Origin: Hyphomonadaceae bacterium
GTDB lineage: Bacteria; Pseudomonadota; Alphaproteobacteria; Rhizobiales; Hyphomicrobiaceae
Direction of reading: 5' to 3'
Length of the DNA: 64,000 nucleotides
NCBI GenBank assembly: GCA_019747815.1
Contig: JAIEQJ010000073.1
Span: forward strand, 1 to 64,000
Shown here: one piece after another, positions 12,659 through 23,438 of the stretch
Position numbering within the stretch: position 1 is the first letter of the stretch
How the letters are laid out: each line of letters opens with the position of its first letter
Notes under the pieces: generated by a model
Database searches by the model: none
Told to the model about the DNA's origin: nothing
What the model saw: only the letters and a program-made list of their open reading frames with translations
Program-made: the position numbers and the translations under genes

Positions 12659-13016
12659 GGGTGCCTTCCCCTCTGGCGGGACTTTCCCGCTGAAAACAAA
12701 CGAGCAATCACGATAGAGGGGGCGCCGGGGCGACACAACTGGCACGGTGGCGCAGTATCCATCCCGACCCCTGATGCGTGAGCGGCCAGCCTCGAGATAT
12801 CGCCATCTGGCAAGTCGGGAGGCAGACCGAGAGGCTGCCGGTCGCCGCCGGCCTGGCCCAATTCGCAAGCAGCTTGTTGCAAGCGGTGTGATGCAAGCAG
12901 CGTGCCCGGGATGTGCGCCGTCGGCCCATGTGGACGGTTTGTTTGTGGACTGATACGATCACGCCCTTTCCGTAGCCTGCAAAATCGCCTAGTCAGCGCG
13001 GATCAGGTGGGAGGGG
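12659..13016. other. intergenic region between maeB and the lipoprotein gene
   Basis: 358 bp between divergently transcribed genes. ORFs on both strands here (12747+, 12708-) have no recognisable protein character. It should hold the promoters of maeB and of the lipoprotein; no strong -35/-10 pair or palindrome stood out. Confidence 0.45.
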
Positions 13017-13424
13017 GTGGCTGTGCTTGCGCGATCGACGCTTGTTGCCGTTGTGCTCATGGCTGGATGTGCGACCATAACGCGGGGCACCATGCAGAGC
13101 ATTTCGGTCAACACGCCGGGGGTCACGGGCGCGACGTGCACGCTGTCCTCTGCATCGGTGGGCAAGAGGACGATCACAGCGCCGGCGACGATTGCCATCG
13201 AGAAGGGCTCGGACAACATTGCGGTGCACTGCAAGAAGGAGTGCCATCACGATGGCGTCGGTGTCATCGCCTCTTCGGTGGAGCCGATGACGGCCGGCAA
13301 CATCCTGATCGGAGGCGTGGTGGGTCTCGGCGTCGACGCCGTCAGCGGCGCGATCAACAAGTACGAGCCCGAGGCCACGATTCAAATGACGCCCATTCCC
13401 GGTTGCAGGCCGCGCGTCGTGTAG
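13017..13424 (+). CDS. small conserved lipoprotein
   Basis: 135-aa predicted lipoprotein. An N-terminal hydrophobic segment ends in the lipobox VLMAGC (Cys at ~18), followed by ATITRGTMQSISVNTPG. The central part has a pair of cysteines in CKKECHHDG, then a glycine-rich hydrophobic segment (NILIGGVVGLGVDAVSGAI) and a final PGC. It resembles a family of alphaproteobacterial lipoproteins of unknown function. The GTG start follows a GGGAGGGGG run. It stands alone, so neighbours give no functional clue. Confidence 0.75.
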   Translation: MAVLARSTLVAVVLMAGCATITRGTMQSISVNTPGVTGATCTLSSASVGKRTITAPATIAIEKGSDNIAVHCKKECHHDGVGVIASSVEPMTAGNILIGGVVGLGVDAVSGAINKYEPEATIQMTPIPGCRPRVV

Positions 13425-13569
13425 CCGCACGGGTCGCCGTCGAGGTTTTGCCCGCTCCAACGTCTGCTAGCCCCACTGCAGGCTCCCGGGCCCTCCGGTC
13501 GCCGGGCCGCAGTCCACCCATGCCTGCTGGGGGTTGCAGCATCAGACGCAACAGGCGAATACCTCGGGC

Positions 13570-14448
13570 ATGCCGCTCTACAAGCTCCGCATCGAAGCCG
13601 CCGATCTGGCCACCGGCCGGCCCATCGCCGACCTCCTCGAGGCGGCATCGACCCCGCCGGCGCTCGCCGTTGCGCTGTTTGAGCTTGCGCCGCCGACCTA
13701 TGTGGTCGAGGCCTACTATGATCAATCGCCGTCACTCGACGCGATCGCGCGCCTGCTGGACGGCCTGGGTGCCGGATTGGGCGGGCCGGTGCTGGAGGCG
13801 GTGCCGGACACCAATTGGGTGGCGCTGTCGCAGGCGGCGCTGCCGCCGATCAGCGCCGGCAGGTTCATCGTGCACGGCAGCCATGACCGCGCGTGCTTTG
13901 CCATGCATCGCCGCGCGATCGAGATCGAAGCCGGCGAGGCGTTCGGCACCGGTCACAATGCGACGACGGCGCTGTGCCTGGAGGCGCTGAGCGAGCTGGT
14001 GCGCACGCGGCGGTTCGCGCACGTGCTCGATCTGGGGTGCGGCACAGCCATCCTCGCGATTGCCGCCGCGCGTGCCCTGCCGGATGCTCGCGTGCTGGCC
14101 AGCGACAACGACGCCATCGCCACCGCCATCGGCCGGGACAACGCCCGGCTCAACCGCGTGGCGCAGCGGGTGGAGATCGTCACGGCGACCGGGTTTGCCC
14201 ACGCGCGCCTGCGCCGCGCGCAGCCGTTCGATCTGGTGCTGGCCAACATCCTTCCCGGACCTCTCATCGCGCTGGCACAGCAGATGCGGCGAGCCTTGGC
14301 CCGCAGCGGTGTCGCCGTGTTGTCGGGGCTGTTGGATCACCAGGTGCGCGAGGTGGTCCAGACCTATCGCGCCTGCGGCTTCCGTCTCCTGCGCTGCACC
14401 CGGAGTGGGGGGTGGGCGGCGCTGACCCTTCTCAACACGCGCGCGTGA
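13570..14448 (+). CDS. prmA: 50S ribosomal protein L11 methyltransferase
   Basis: SAM-dependent methyltransferase (292 aa) that methylates ribosomal protein L11. The N-terminal substrate-binding half is followed by FGTGHNATTALCLEAL, the SAM motif VLDLGCGTAILAIAAARA, and the PrmA-type catalytic strand NILPGPLIALA. The ATG at 13570 starts the homologous sequence MPLYKLRIEA; the track's start adds 12 residues. It converges on obgE with a 25-nt gap, keeping it near ribosome-related genes. Confidence 0.88.
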   Translation: MPLYKLRIEAADLATGRPIADLLEAASTPPALAVALFELAPPTYVVEAYYDQSPSLDAIARLLDGLGAGLGGPVLEAVPDTNWVALSQAALPPISAGRFIVHGSHDRACFAMHRRAIEIEAGEAFGTGHNATTALCLEALSELVRTRRFAHVLDLGCGTAILAIAAARALPDARVLASDNDAIATAIGRDNARLNRVAQRVEIVTATGFAHARLRRAQPFDLVLANILPGPLIALAQQMRRALARSGVAVLSGLLDHQVREVVQTYRACGFRLLRCTRSGGWAALTLLNTRA

Positions 14449-14473
14449 TTCTTTGGCTGGCTGGAGCGGCGCG

Positions 14474-15559
<1,086 letters not shown>

Positions 15560-15581
15560 GGTCCGCCGCGGCGGGCGTGGC

Positions 15582-16172
15582 TCAGGCCGGGCCGCCTGCA
15601 ATGCGGCTCAGCCATGTACGCCAGCGCGCGGCTGGATGTACCGTCTTCATGTGCGGCGGCAGCATATGCATGGCGTGCTTGGCGCTCAGCCAGTAGGTCA
15701 GCGCCTCCACGTCGTGTCCGCGCGCGACGCTGATGATCAAGCCGCGGCCGATCGGCTCGAAGCCAAGCTTGCGCAGCACGCCTGCCGAGGCCCAGTTGTC
15801 GACAAAGTGCGACGAGGTGAAGCCCGGCAGCCGGCGCGCCCGAAAGCCGTAGTGGACGATGGCCCGCGTTGCCTCCGTCGCGTAGCCGCGGCCCCACCAA
15901 GGGCGACCGAGCCAGAAGCCGAGCTCGGCGGCACCCGAGCGTCGGCGGTAGTACCCGGCGCCGCCGATCAGCCGACCCTCCAGCTCGATGGCAAATCGCA
16001 CCTCTCCGCGGCCTGGCTTGAGCCAGCCGATGGCCTGCGATTGCGTCAGGGGGTAGGGAATGTCGCTCGTCATGGCAGCGACGGCCCAATCGCCGGCCAG
16101 GCGCGTGAACTCGGCCGCATCGCTGCGCCGGAAGGGCCGCAGAAGCAGACGCTCGGTTGCAAGCGTAACCAT
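15582..16172 (-). CDS. GNAT family N-acetyltransferase
   Basis: RimJ/RimL-type N-acetyltransferase (196 aa). It starts VTLATERLLLRPFRRSDAAEF, and the acetyl-CoA motif A region is ELGFWLGRPWWGRGYATEA, followed by LGFEPIGRG. A GNAT gene between rpmA and obgE is a recurring arrangement in Hyphomicrobiales. It may modify a ribosomal or other N-terminus, but the substrate is not known. Confidence 0.85.
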   Translation of the reverse strand: MVTLATERLLLRPFRRSDAAEFTRLAGDWAVAAMTSDIPYPLTQSQAIGWLKPGRGEVRFAIELEGRLIGGAGYYRRRSGAAELGFWLGRPWWGRGYATEATRAIVHYGFRARRLPGFTSSHFVDNWASAGVLRKLGFEPIGRGLIISVARGHDVEALTYWLSAKHAMHMLPPHMKTVHPAARWRTWLSRIAGGPA

Positions 16173-16245
16173 GGACTGAGCGTCGCCGCGTGCGAGGGGT
16201 TAGTCAATCTCCGTCAACGCGCGGCTGCCATCAGGCCGGCGCACG

Positions 16246-16269
16246 AAAAAGACGGGCCTGGCTGGCCCG
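16246..16269 (-). terminator. Rho-independent terminator after rpmA
   Basis: On the minus strand, CGGGCC-AGCCA-GGCCCG forms a 6-bp GC stem followed by TCTTTTT, about 40 nt beyond the rpmA stop codon. It probably separates rplU-rpmA from GNAT-obgE. Confidence 0.75.
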
Positions 16270-16307
16270 CTATCGCCACGCGTGCCGGCGGCCTTGGCGG
16301 GCCCCGG

Positions 16308-16580
16308 CTATTCCGCCGCGCTCTTGACCGCCGGCTTCACGGATACATAGACCCGTCCGCCGCGCTTGGTCGCATATTCAACACTGCCTTCGGCCAGCGC
16401 GAACAGGGTGTGATCGGTGCCCATTCCCACGTTCGGTCCGGCATGCACCTTGGTGCCCCGCTGGCGGACCAGGATGTTGCCTGCCAACACCTGCTCGCCG
16501 CCGTATTTCTTGACGCCGAGGCGCCGGCCGGCAGTGTCGCGGCCGTTGCGGGAGGAGCCGCCTGCCTTCTTATGTGCCAT
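16308..16580 (-). CDS. rpmA: 50S ribosomal protein L27
   Basis: 90-aa L27, beginning [23 protein letters not shown], which is the conserved N-terminal extension reaching the peptidyl-transferase centre, followed by [15 protein letters not shown] and GTDHTLFAL. It lies 33 nt downstream of rplU, so the two form one transcript, ended by the hairpin at 16246. Confidence 0.97.
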   Translation of the reverse strand: MAHKKAGGSSRNGRDTAGRRLGVKKYGGEQVLAGNILVRQRGTKVHAGPNVGMGTDHTLFALAEGSVEYATKRGGRVYVSVKPAVKSAAE

Positions 16581-16613
16581 CAGTCACGTTCCTTGCTCTG
16601 GCCGGGCCGCTCT

Positions 16614-16931
16614 TCAGGCGCCGACGATCTCCTTGATGCGCACGACCGTCTGCTGCTGGCGGTGTCCGCGCTTGCGGCGCGAGTTCTTGCGGCGCCGCTT
16701 CTTGAAGGCGATGACCTTGGGAGCGCGGTTCTGCTCGACGACCTCGGCAATCACCTTGGCGCCCTGCACAGCCGGCGCGCCCACTTTCGTGCCGCCGTTG
16801 CCGCCGCCCAGCATCAGAACCTCGGTGAATTCGACCTTGGCGCCGGCGTCGCCAGCCACCTTCTCCACGGCCAAAACCTCGTCCGCGGCCACACGATACT
16901 GCTTGCCGCCTGTCTTGATGACAGCATACAT
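16614..16931 (-). CDS. rplU: 50S ribosomal protein L21
   Basis: 105-aa L21: [20 protein letters not shown], then a central glycine-rich insertion ([13 protein letters not shown]) and the basic [15 protein letters not shown] segment that binds 23S rRNA. The start was moved from the track's 17285 to the ATG at 16931, where the L21 homology begins. Its promoter should lie in 16932-17200. Confidence 0.97.
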   Translation of the reverse strand: MYAVIKTGGKQYRVAADEVLAVEKVAGDAGAKVEFTEVLMLGGGNGGTKVGAPAVQGAKVIAEVVEQNRAPKVIAFKKRRRKNSRRKRGHRQQQTVVRIKEIVGA

Positions 16932-17200
16932 CGTTGATTTCCTTTGAATTTCGCGTTCCGCGTGCGGACAGCACTGCGCCGCGCCAATCTCGCGCGGCAC
17001 TATTATCGAGGCCCCATACAAAGTCAATGCGGGTCTGCCCCGGAGGCGCAAACGACGCGCTGCGCCCGTGGGTTGCCGGCTGGCACTATGAGTGGGCTCG
17101 GAGCGATCACCAGCGCCCAGCCGGGTGTTCCGGCCTCGTGGACACAGCAAGAACGCCGCGGTGGCAGCCGCGGCGCTTGGCGCTGTGGACGATCGGCTGC

Positions 17201-17428
17201 TCAGCAGCCGTGGCGGGCCATGCAGCGGCGGAAACGGTGGCCGCCGCCCCACCGGGCGCGGCATTCGCGATACCAGCGGCGGCAATAGCCGGCCTGCGCC
17301 TTCTCGACGAGGCTATCGGCGCGCGGGGTCTGGCCGGCCGGGACTGCCGGTGCGGCAGAGGCCTGCTGGGCAGAAAACATGAGGCCGCCCATCATCAAAC
17401 CCGAGGCAACAGCAAGGCAACGCAACAT
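17201..17428 (-). CDS. small secreted Cys/Arg-rich protein
   Basis: 75-aa predicted exported protein of unknown function. Start at 17428 fits a perfect AAGGAGG with good spacing; the track's 17533 start adds 35 residues. The signal peptide is [25 protein letters not shown], with cleavage near ASA-AP. The mature part has an aromatic/basic region with three cysteines (YCRRWYREC and RRCMARHGC), which could form disulfides or bind a metal. No partner is next to it. Confidence 0.7.
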   Translation of the reverse strand: MLRCLAVASGLMMGGLMFSAQQASAAPAVPAGQTPRADSLVEKAQAGYCRRWYRECRARWGGGHRFRRCMARHGC

Positions 17429-17950
17429 CGTAACCTCCTTGAGCTTATTATGACTGCCGAGATCGGCGCGAAGGTGCATGCGGCTCGACCCGCACACACC
17501 AACGTGCAGGCTATGCGGGGGTTCCTGCATCAAGCAAGGGTTTTGCAGCCACGCGGCCGAACCTTATGGAGTGGCGCGCCGAGGCTGCTGCAGCCCTTTG
17601 TCCCCCTTTGTCCACGGCCGGCCTCCTTGTCGCGCAATGGGTTGTGCTTGCAGGCGGTGGGGGGCAGGTGTGCGGGTCATCCCGGCGCAATCAGGATGAC
17701 ACTGGCGGCGACAGGGGGAGCACCTCGCCGCGGCATGCGGCGGGGAATTGCATCGCCGGCGCCTTGGATGCCGTTGCAGCTCGGGCTTGCCCCAGAGACG
17801 AGTTTCCCCTATGTCCACGCGCACTCCCCAACCGTCGTCACTGGATTTGTCCGTGGCCGGCACGCGGGTGAGGGGCTTGAGGATACCGCGCATCCCCGAC
17901 GACGCTCTAAGGGAGCGGGCGGTATTGATGAGCCCGGTGGACTGCGGTCC
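17429..17950. other. intergenic region upstream of tRNA-Ser
   Basis: 522 bp with no credible gene on either strand. It contains a short GTCATCCCGG...AGGATGAC repeat piece (about 17673-17700) and the promoter region of the small secreted protein. The rest is GC-rich sequence without obvious structure. Confidence 0.45.
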
Positions 17951-18040
17951 GGAGAGGTGGTCGAGTGGTTGAAGGCACCGCACTCGAAATGCGGCATACT
18001 CGCAAGGGTATCGTGGGTTCGAATCCCACCCTCTCCGCCA
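17951..18040 (+). tRNA. tRNA-Ser (anticodon CGA)
   Basis: 90-nt type II tRNA with encoded CCA. The acceptor arm GGAGAGG pairs with CCTCTCC, the anticodon stem-loop is CGCACTCGAAATGCG with CGA in the centre, a long variable arm follows (ATACTCGCAAGGGTAT), and the T-loop is GGTTCGAATCC. It reads codon UCG. Confidence 0.95.
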
Positions 18041-18184
18041 ATGGCCGCCGATAGCGCGACAGTCTGCGGGATGGCGACCCGATCGCCGCCCGCTTCCGCG
18101 GGGCTTGACTTGAGCGGACATGGCTTCTCCTCCACCCGTCTTGATGCCGAATAGGGCAAGGCCGCGATCTGGGTAGCAAGCATC

Positions 18185-18823
18185 ATGAGCATAGCGAGCG
18201 ACGCCCGTTTCTGGGACCGGACCGCGCGGACGTACGCCAGGGGTGCAATTGCGGATCAGGCCGGATATGAGCGCACGCTGGACCGGACCCGCGCCCTGTT
18301 GGGATCGGGCGACAGGGTGTTGGAACTGGGCTGCGGAACAGGAACAACGGCGCTACGGCTCGCGGGCGGTGTTCGAGACTATCTTGCGGCGGATATTTCC
18401 GCTGCAATGATCGCGATTGCCAGTGAGAAACACGCCGCCGGCCCCATCCCGGGCCTTGTCTTCCGCACCGCGACCGCAGAAGCGCTGAGGCCTGACGCGG
18501 CGCAGTTCAACGCGGTTCTGGGGTTCAGCTATCTCCATCTGGTCCGCGACCTGCCGGGCACGCTGCGCCACATCCACGCCTTGCTTGCAGCAGAGGGCTT
18601 GTTCATCTCCAAGACACCCTGCGTCGGGGATATGAACCCGCTCATCCGGCTTGCCGTGTTGCCCGCGATGCGCGCGATCGGCAAGGCACCTTATGCAGGC
18701 GTCTTTCGGGCGGCGGATCTCAGCCAGCACATACGTGCCGCAGGCTTCGACAGTCTTGCTATTGAAAGCCACGCCACCAAGGGCAATGACAATCGTCCTT
18801 ACATCGTGGCGCGCAAGCGGTGA
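18185..18823 (+). CDS. class I SAM-dependent methyltransferase
   Basis: 212-aa methyltransferase of the UbiE/Methyltransf_11 type. It starts SDARFWDRTARTYARGAI; motif I is VLELGCGTGTTALRLAGG, followed by LAADISAAMI and FNAVLGFSYLHLV. The substrate is not evident. It lies just downstream of tRNA-Ser with no integrase nearby, and its sequence looks somewhat less GC-rich than the surrounding genes, so acquisition next to the tRNA is possible but unproven. Confidence 0.85.
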   Translation: MSIASDARFWDRTARTYARGAIADQAGYERTLDRTRALLGSGDRVLELGCGTGTTALRLAGGVRDYLAADISAAMIAIASEKHAAGPIPGLVFRTATAEALRPDAAQFNAVLGFSYLHLVRDLPGTLRHIHALLAAEGLFISKTPCVGDMNPLIRLAVLPAMRAIGKAPYAGVFRAADLSQHIRAAGFDSLAIESHATKGNDNRPYIVARKR

Positions 18824-19004
18824 CGTGAACGGCCGAGGCTGCGCTGGAAACCCGCCCTGTCCTACTTTTCGACGCAAGTCAGAGAGCTGCTCGATACCCC
18901 GCACGGCCCGCCAACGCATGGTCTGGCGGGAGTGCGCGATAACCCACGCAATCGTGGGGGTGCAACACCCTCTGATAGATCGGCGGTTTGATCGATCAGA
19001 CGTT

Positions 19005-19066
19005 TGTACGTACGCGCCCGTGTTGGCTAATATCCTCTCATAGAACGTACGCTTGGACGTACGCAG
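19005..19066 (+). promoter_or_regulatory. ACGTACGC repeats and promoter of the FAD monooxygenase gene
   Basis: Three copies of ACGTACGC lie within about 60 bp, two of them as a 12-bp-period direct repeat (AACGTACGCTTGGACGTACGC). A weak promoter TTGTAC-18 nt-TAATAT has the first copy at its -35 box, and the other two lie downstream of the expected start of transcription. This layout fits repressor binding. No regulator is encoded next to it. Confidence 0.5.
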
Positions 19067-19096
19067 GCCTGAAGGCCAGGGAGGGGAGCCAACGTC

Positions 19097-20431
19097 ATGG
19101 GGCGCACCATCCACCGCGTGTCGCCGCACGTGATCATAGTCGGCGGGGGCATCGGCGGCCTGACGCTCGCCCTGATGCTGCACGGGCGCGGCATCAGGTG
19201 CCAAATCTATGAAGCCTCGCCCAGGATCCGCGAGCTCGGGGTCGGCATCAACGTGCTGCCGCATGCGATTGCCGAGCTGGCGGAGCTGGGGCTGCTGGCG
19301 CAGCTCGACAAGGTCGCCATCCGCACGCGCGAGCTGATCTATGCCAACCGCTTCGGCCAGGAAATCTGGCGGGAGCCCCGCGGGCTGGAAGCCGGCTACC
19401 AGGTGCCGCAGTTCTCCATCCACCGGGGCCACCTGCAGGGTGTGCTGCGTGATGCGGCGATCGATCGGCTGGGACGCAAGGCGATCCATACCGGGCACGT
19501 CCTTGCTTCCTTCGCGCAGGAGGAGGGCGCGGTCAAAGCCCGCTTCAAGCGGCTCTCCAAGGGCGCGCGTGCCACGGTGTCCGGCGACGTTCTGGTCGGC
19601 TGCGATGGCATTCACTCGACCGTGCGGCGGCAGCTCTATCCCGACGAGGCCGGGTTGAAATGGAATGGGGTCCTGATGTGGCGCGGCGCCACCGTCGCCA
19701 GGCGCTTCCTCGATGGGCGCACGATGATCGTCGGCGGCGGCTTCAACAACAAGCTGGTGCTGTACCCGATCGCTCCGGGCAAGGGCGGCAAGCAGCTCAT
19801 CAACTGGGTCGTCACCCATCGCATGGGTGACGGCTCCAGCCCACCGCCGCGGCGCGAAGACTGGAATCGGCGTGGCACGCTCGGCGAGCTCATGCCGCAC
19901 GTGCAGCGCTTCAGCACGCCGCACGTGAACCTGCCGAAGCTGGTGAAGGGCGCGCCGGTGTTCTACGAGTACCCGATGGCCGACCGGGATCCGCTGCCGC
20001 GCTGGACGCACGGTCGCGTGACGCTGCTCGGCGATGCCGCCCATCCCATGTATCCGGTCGGCTCGAACGGCGCCAGCCAGGCGATCCTCGATGCGCGTTG
20101 CCTGGCCGATCTGCTGGTCTCGAGCGAGCATGCCCGGGCGGCTCTGGCGGCCTACGAGGCGGATCGACTGCCGAAGACGGCAGAGATCGTGCGCAACAAT
20201 CGCAAGGGCGGGCCCGAAGGCGTGATCGATGAAGTGGAGCGCCGCGCGCCGGATGGCTTCGACGACATCGACGACGTGCTGAGCTACGGCGAGCGGGAGG
20301 CGATCGTGAAGGGCTATGCCCAGCTCGCGGGGTTTGCCAAGGAGCAGGTGAACCGGCGTCGGCCGACAGGCATGACCGCGACGGGGCGCACGACAGCGCC
20401 CGCACGGGCATCGCGACGGCGACGGTCCTGA
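19097..20431 (+). CDS. FAD-dependent aromatic monooxygenase (salicylate/3-hydroxybenzoate hydroxylase-like)
   Basis: Group A flavoprotein monooxygenase (444 aa). The Rossmann motif VGGGIGGLTLALMLHGRG is near the N-terminus, the DG motif is in VGCDGIHSTVRRQLYPDE, and the FAD ribityl-binding GD motif is in VTLLGDAAHPMYPVGSNGA. Family reaction: NAD(P)H-dependent hydroxylation of an aromatic ring. GGGAGGGGAG precedes the ATG. The C-terminal ~25 residues are basic and low-complexity. It faces the Liv/MBL operon across a repeat, and substrate identity is open. Confidence 0.87.
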   Translation: MGRTIHRVSPHVIIVGGGIGGLTLALMLHGRGIRCQIYEASPRIRELGVGINVLPHAIAELAELGLLAQLDKVAIRTRELIYANRFGQEIWREPRGLEAGYQVPQFSIHRGHLQGVLRDAAIDRLGRKAIHTGHVLASFAQEEGAVKARFKRLSKGARATVSGDVLVGCDGIHSTVRRQLYPDEAGLKWNGVLMWRGATVARRFLDGRTMIVGGGFNNKLVLYPIAPGKGGKQLINWVVTHRMGDGSSPPPRREDWNRRGTLGELMPHVQRFSTPHVNLPKLVKGAPVFYEYPMADRDPLPRWTHGRVTLLGDAAHPMYPVGSNGASQAILDARCLADLLVSSEHARAALAAYEADRLPKTAEIVRNNRKGGPEGVIDEVERRAPDGFDDIDDVLSYGEREAIVKGYAQLAGFAKEQVNRRRPTGMTATGRTTAPARASRRRRS

Positions 20432-20496
20432 CACAAGCAGCCGCTACGTCATGCCTGCGCGCCGAGGGCTCCGCCTGTCATTTCCGAACTCAACCT

Positions 20497-20618
20497 GTCA
20501 TCCCGGCATGGCGCGAAGCGCGATCCTAGACTAGGGGTCCATGCCGCAAGTCAATCGCGGGCCAATCCTCGGCCCTGGGTCCCGGCGCTCCGCGCTCACG
20601 CGCTCTGGCCAGGATGAC
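20497..20618. repeat. GTCATCCCGG-ended intergenic repeat
   Basis: 122-bp element between convergent genes, starting GTCATCCCGG and ending CCAGGATGAC, with internal GC-rich short palindromes (GCGCGAAGCGCG) and the phrase CCCTGGGTCCCGGC, also present in the copy at 46636. Probably a member of a dispersed family of non-coding repeats. Confidence 0.7.
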
Positions 20619-20638
20619 AGGTGCTGCATCCCGACGGC

Positions 20639-21475
20639 TCATTGGCGATCGTAGGCACCGTTGAGGGCATCGGCGTAGCGCTGGATCGATGCCTGCAGGA
20701 TGCGCTTGCCGCCTGCCGGTATGACCCGATCGAAGAAGTGGCCGTAGATCGCCTCGAACGCGAACGGCTCCAGCGCCGCGCCGATGGCCGAGACTTGTGT
20801 GATGGAGAGCGGAATGAGGTTGGGATAGCTGCGCATGAAGGTGAGGAACTTGCGGTCCGTGGTCACAGTGGCGATGTCGGACGAGCACAGCACTCCGCGG
20901 CCGTCGGCACCATCGGCCCAGTGCAGCACGCTGCCGCCGGCAAAGTGGCCGCCGCAGCGGATCAGCGTCACGCCCGGCAGCACCTTGAGTGTTTCGCCGG
21001 TCCAGAGGTTGATGGCCGGATCGGGCCGCATGATCCAGCGCTCGTCATCGGCGTGAATGTGCACCGGGATGCCGCCGAAGGCGCGGCTCCATTCCACCAT
21101 GGTCGTGTAGAAGTGGGGATGAGAGATGCCGATCGCCTTCAGGCCGCCCAGTCCGTTGATCAGGGTGAGGGTGGCTGGGTCCAGCATCGAGATGCAGTCC
21201 CACAGGATGTTGCCGCCGGGCGTGCAAATGATCAGCGCGCGCTGGCCGATGGCGAAGGCTGGCTGCGTGCCGATGCCGATGACGCCCGGCTCGTGCTGGC
21301 GGTAGGCGTTGCAATGTCCGGTGGCCAGCGCCTGCAAGGTCGTCCAGGCTTGGCCGCCCGGCGGCACGTATTGCCGCTCCTCCTCACAGATCGTGCACTG
21401 CGGCGGGGGCGCCGTGCTGGGTGGATACTGCGTGCCGCAGGCCGTGCAGATATACGCTTGCATCGCATGCTCCAT
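20639..21475 (-). CDS. metallo-beta-lactamase-fold protein with N-terminal rubredoxin-like zinc ribbon
   Basis: 278 aa. The N-terminus carries two CxxC knuckles, ICTACGTQYPP and CTICEEE, which would bind one Zn or Fe. The rest has the MBL fold pattern, but the signature that should read HxHxDH is SHPHFYTTMVEW, so Asp and the third His are missing. Later elements (IRCGGHFAGGSVLHW, SSDI) are present. It is either a one-metal enzyme or a non-hydrolytic binding protein. It lies 29 nt downstream of the cupin gene, making it the last gene of the Liv operon. A start at an internal Met (MQAYIC) is equally possible. Confidence 0.78.
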   Translation of the reverse strand: MEHAMQAYICTACGTQYPPSTAPPPQCTICEEERQYVPPGGQAWTTLQALATGHCNAYRQHEPGVIGIGTQPAFAIGQRALIICTPGGNILWDCISMLDPATLTLINGLGGLKAIGISHPHFYTTMVEWSRAFGGIPVHIHADDERWIMRPDPAINLWTGETLKVLPGVTLIRCGGHFAGGSVLHWADGADGRGVLCSSDIATVTTDRKFLTFMRSYPNLIPLSITQVSAIGAALEPFAFEAIYGHFFDRVIPAGGKRILQASIQRYADALNGAYDRQ

Positions 21476-21504
21476 CCGCTTCGCCGCCGCCGATCAGGCG
21501 TTGC

Positions 21505-21957
21505 TCACCCCTTCTCCGCTGGCGGCGGCAGGAAGTTGACGTCGTGCAGGGCGGCGAGGCGCGTCACCTCGGCCGGATCGGGCACGTTGTGGATCTGCCT
21601 GAAGAGATCGAACAGCTTGCCGGTCGGCGACACCCAGAACAGGCATTTGATCGGCTGGTCGCTCTTGTTGAAGAGGCCGTGCATGATCTTCATCGGCAGT
21701 CGGATGAAGTCGCCGGCCGTCGCCGTCGCCTCCTTGCCGTCCAGGATCAGATCGAAGCGGCCCTCCAGCACGTAGATGAACTCGTCCTGGTTGGTGTGAA
21801 TGTGCGGCGGCACGAACGTGCCGGGCGGCAGCAGGGCGTGCCAGGAAAAGGCGCTCTCCGTCAGCGCCTTGGGCACGTAGGTCTGGCCGAGAATGTTCCA
21901 CGATAGGGTGTCGATGCCTTTGCCGGCCTTGGTAACGCCGGCTTTCATGGGCTTCAT
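21505..21957 (-). CDS. cupin domain protein
   Basis: 150-aa single-domain cupin. Both cupin motifs are clear: PPGTFVPPHIHTNQDEFIYV (HxH and Glu metal ligands) and GDFIRLPMKIMHGLFN. It may be a dioxygenase, isomerase or binding protein. It lies between the livF gene and the MBL gene with short gaps, so it probably acts on the substrate imported by the ABC system. Confidence 0.83.
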   Translation of the reverse strand: MKPMKAGVTKAGKGIDTLSWNILGQTYVPKALTESAFSWHALLPPGTFVPPHIHTNQDEFIYVLEGRFDLILDGKEATATAGDFIRLPMKIMHGLFNKSDQPIKCLFWVSPTGKLFDLFRQIHNVPDPAEVTRLAALHDVNFLPPPAEKG

Positions 21958-21978
21958 GCACTGTCTCCGTTGCTGGGC

Positions 21979-22688
<710 letters not shown>

Positions 22689-22692
<4 letters not shown>

Positions 22693-23438
22693 GCTGTCTC
22701 TCCGAGGTAGGCCGCGCGGACCGCCGGATTGGCACGAACCGATGGCGGGTGGCCGGTGGCGATGATGCGGCCTTCAACCAGCACCGAGATGCGATCGGCA
22801 AGGGCGAACACAGCCTGCATGTCGTGCTCGACGAGCACCATGCTGCAGCGGCGCTTCAGGCTCTTGAGCGTCGCCAGCAGGCGGTGCGCCTCTTCGGCGC
22901 CGGCGCCTGCCATCGGCTCATCGAGCAGCAGCAGCTTGGGCGCCTGGGCAAGCGCGATGGCGATCTCGAGCCGGCGCTTCTCCCCGTGCGCGAGGACGCC
23001 TGCGCAGACATGCGCGCGACCGGCCAGGTCGACCACGCCGAGGGCCTCCATCGCCGGCATATTGAGCGCCGGCTCGCGCGCGGCCGGGCGCCAGAAATGA
23101 AAGCTGGAGCCGGAGCGCCCCTGCACGGCAAGCGCCACGTTCTCCAGCGCCGTGAAGCGCGGCAGCACCTGAGTGATCTGGAACGAGCGGGCGAGGCCCA
23201 GATGCGCGCGGGCGGGCATCGACAGATGCGTGACGTCGCGGCCGTCGAAGGTGATGCAGCCCGCGTCGGAGGCGAGCGCGCCGGAGATCTGGTGGATGAG
23301 GGTGCTCTTGCCGGCGCCGTTGGGGCCGATGACGGCATGGGTCTCGCCGGCGGCGACATCGAGGGTGATGCCGTCCGTCACCTTCAGCGCGCCGAACGAC
23401 TTGGCGAGATGCCGCAGGCTGAGGACCGGCTGGCTCAT
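22689..23438 (-). CDS. livG: branched-chain amino acid-type ABC transporter ATPase LivG
   Basis: 249-aa ATPase. Starts SQPVLSLRHLAKSFGALKV; Walker A GPNGAGKSTLI, signature region HGEKRRLEIAIAL, Walker B LLLLDEPMAGAG, and the LivG/BCA C-terminal extension ending in ANPAVRAAYLGE. The track's longer version reads through into unrelated sequence overlapping livM; the ATG at 23438 gives a 4-nt overlap with the livM stop. Confidence 0.92.

Noticed and set aside
18353-20434. 693-aa minus-strand ORF opposite the monooxygenase
   Set aside because: Composition is that of an antisense shadow in GC-rich DNA; the plus strand encodes clear protein families.
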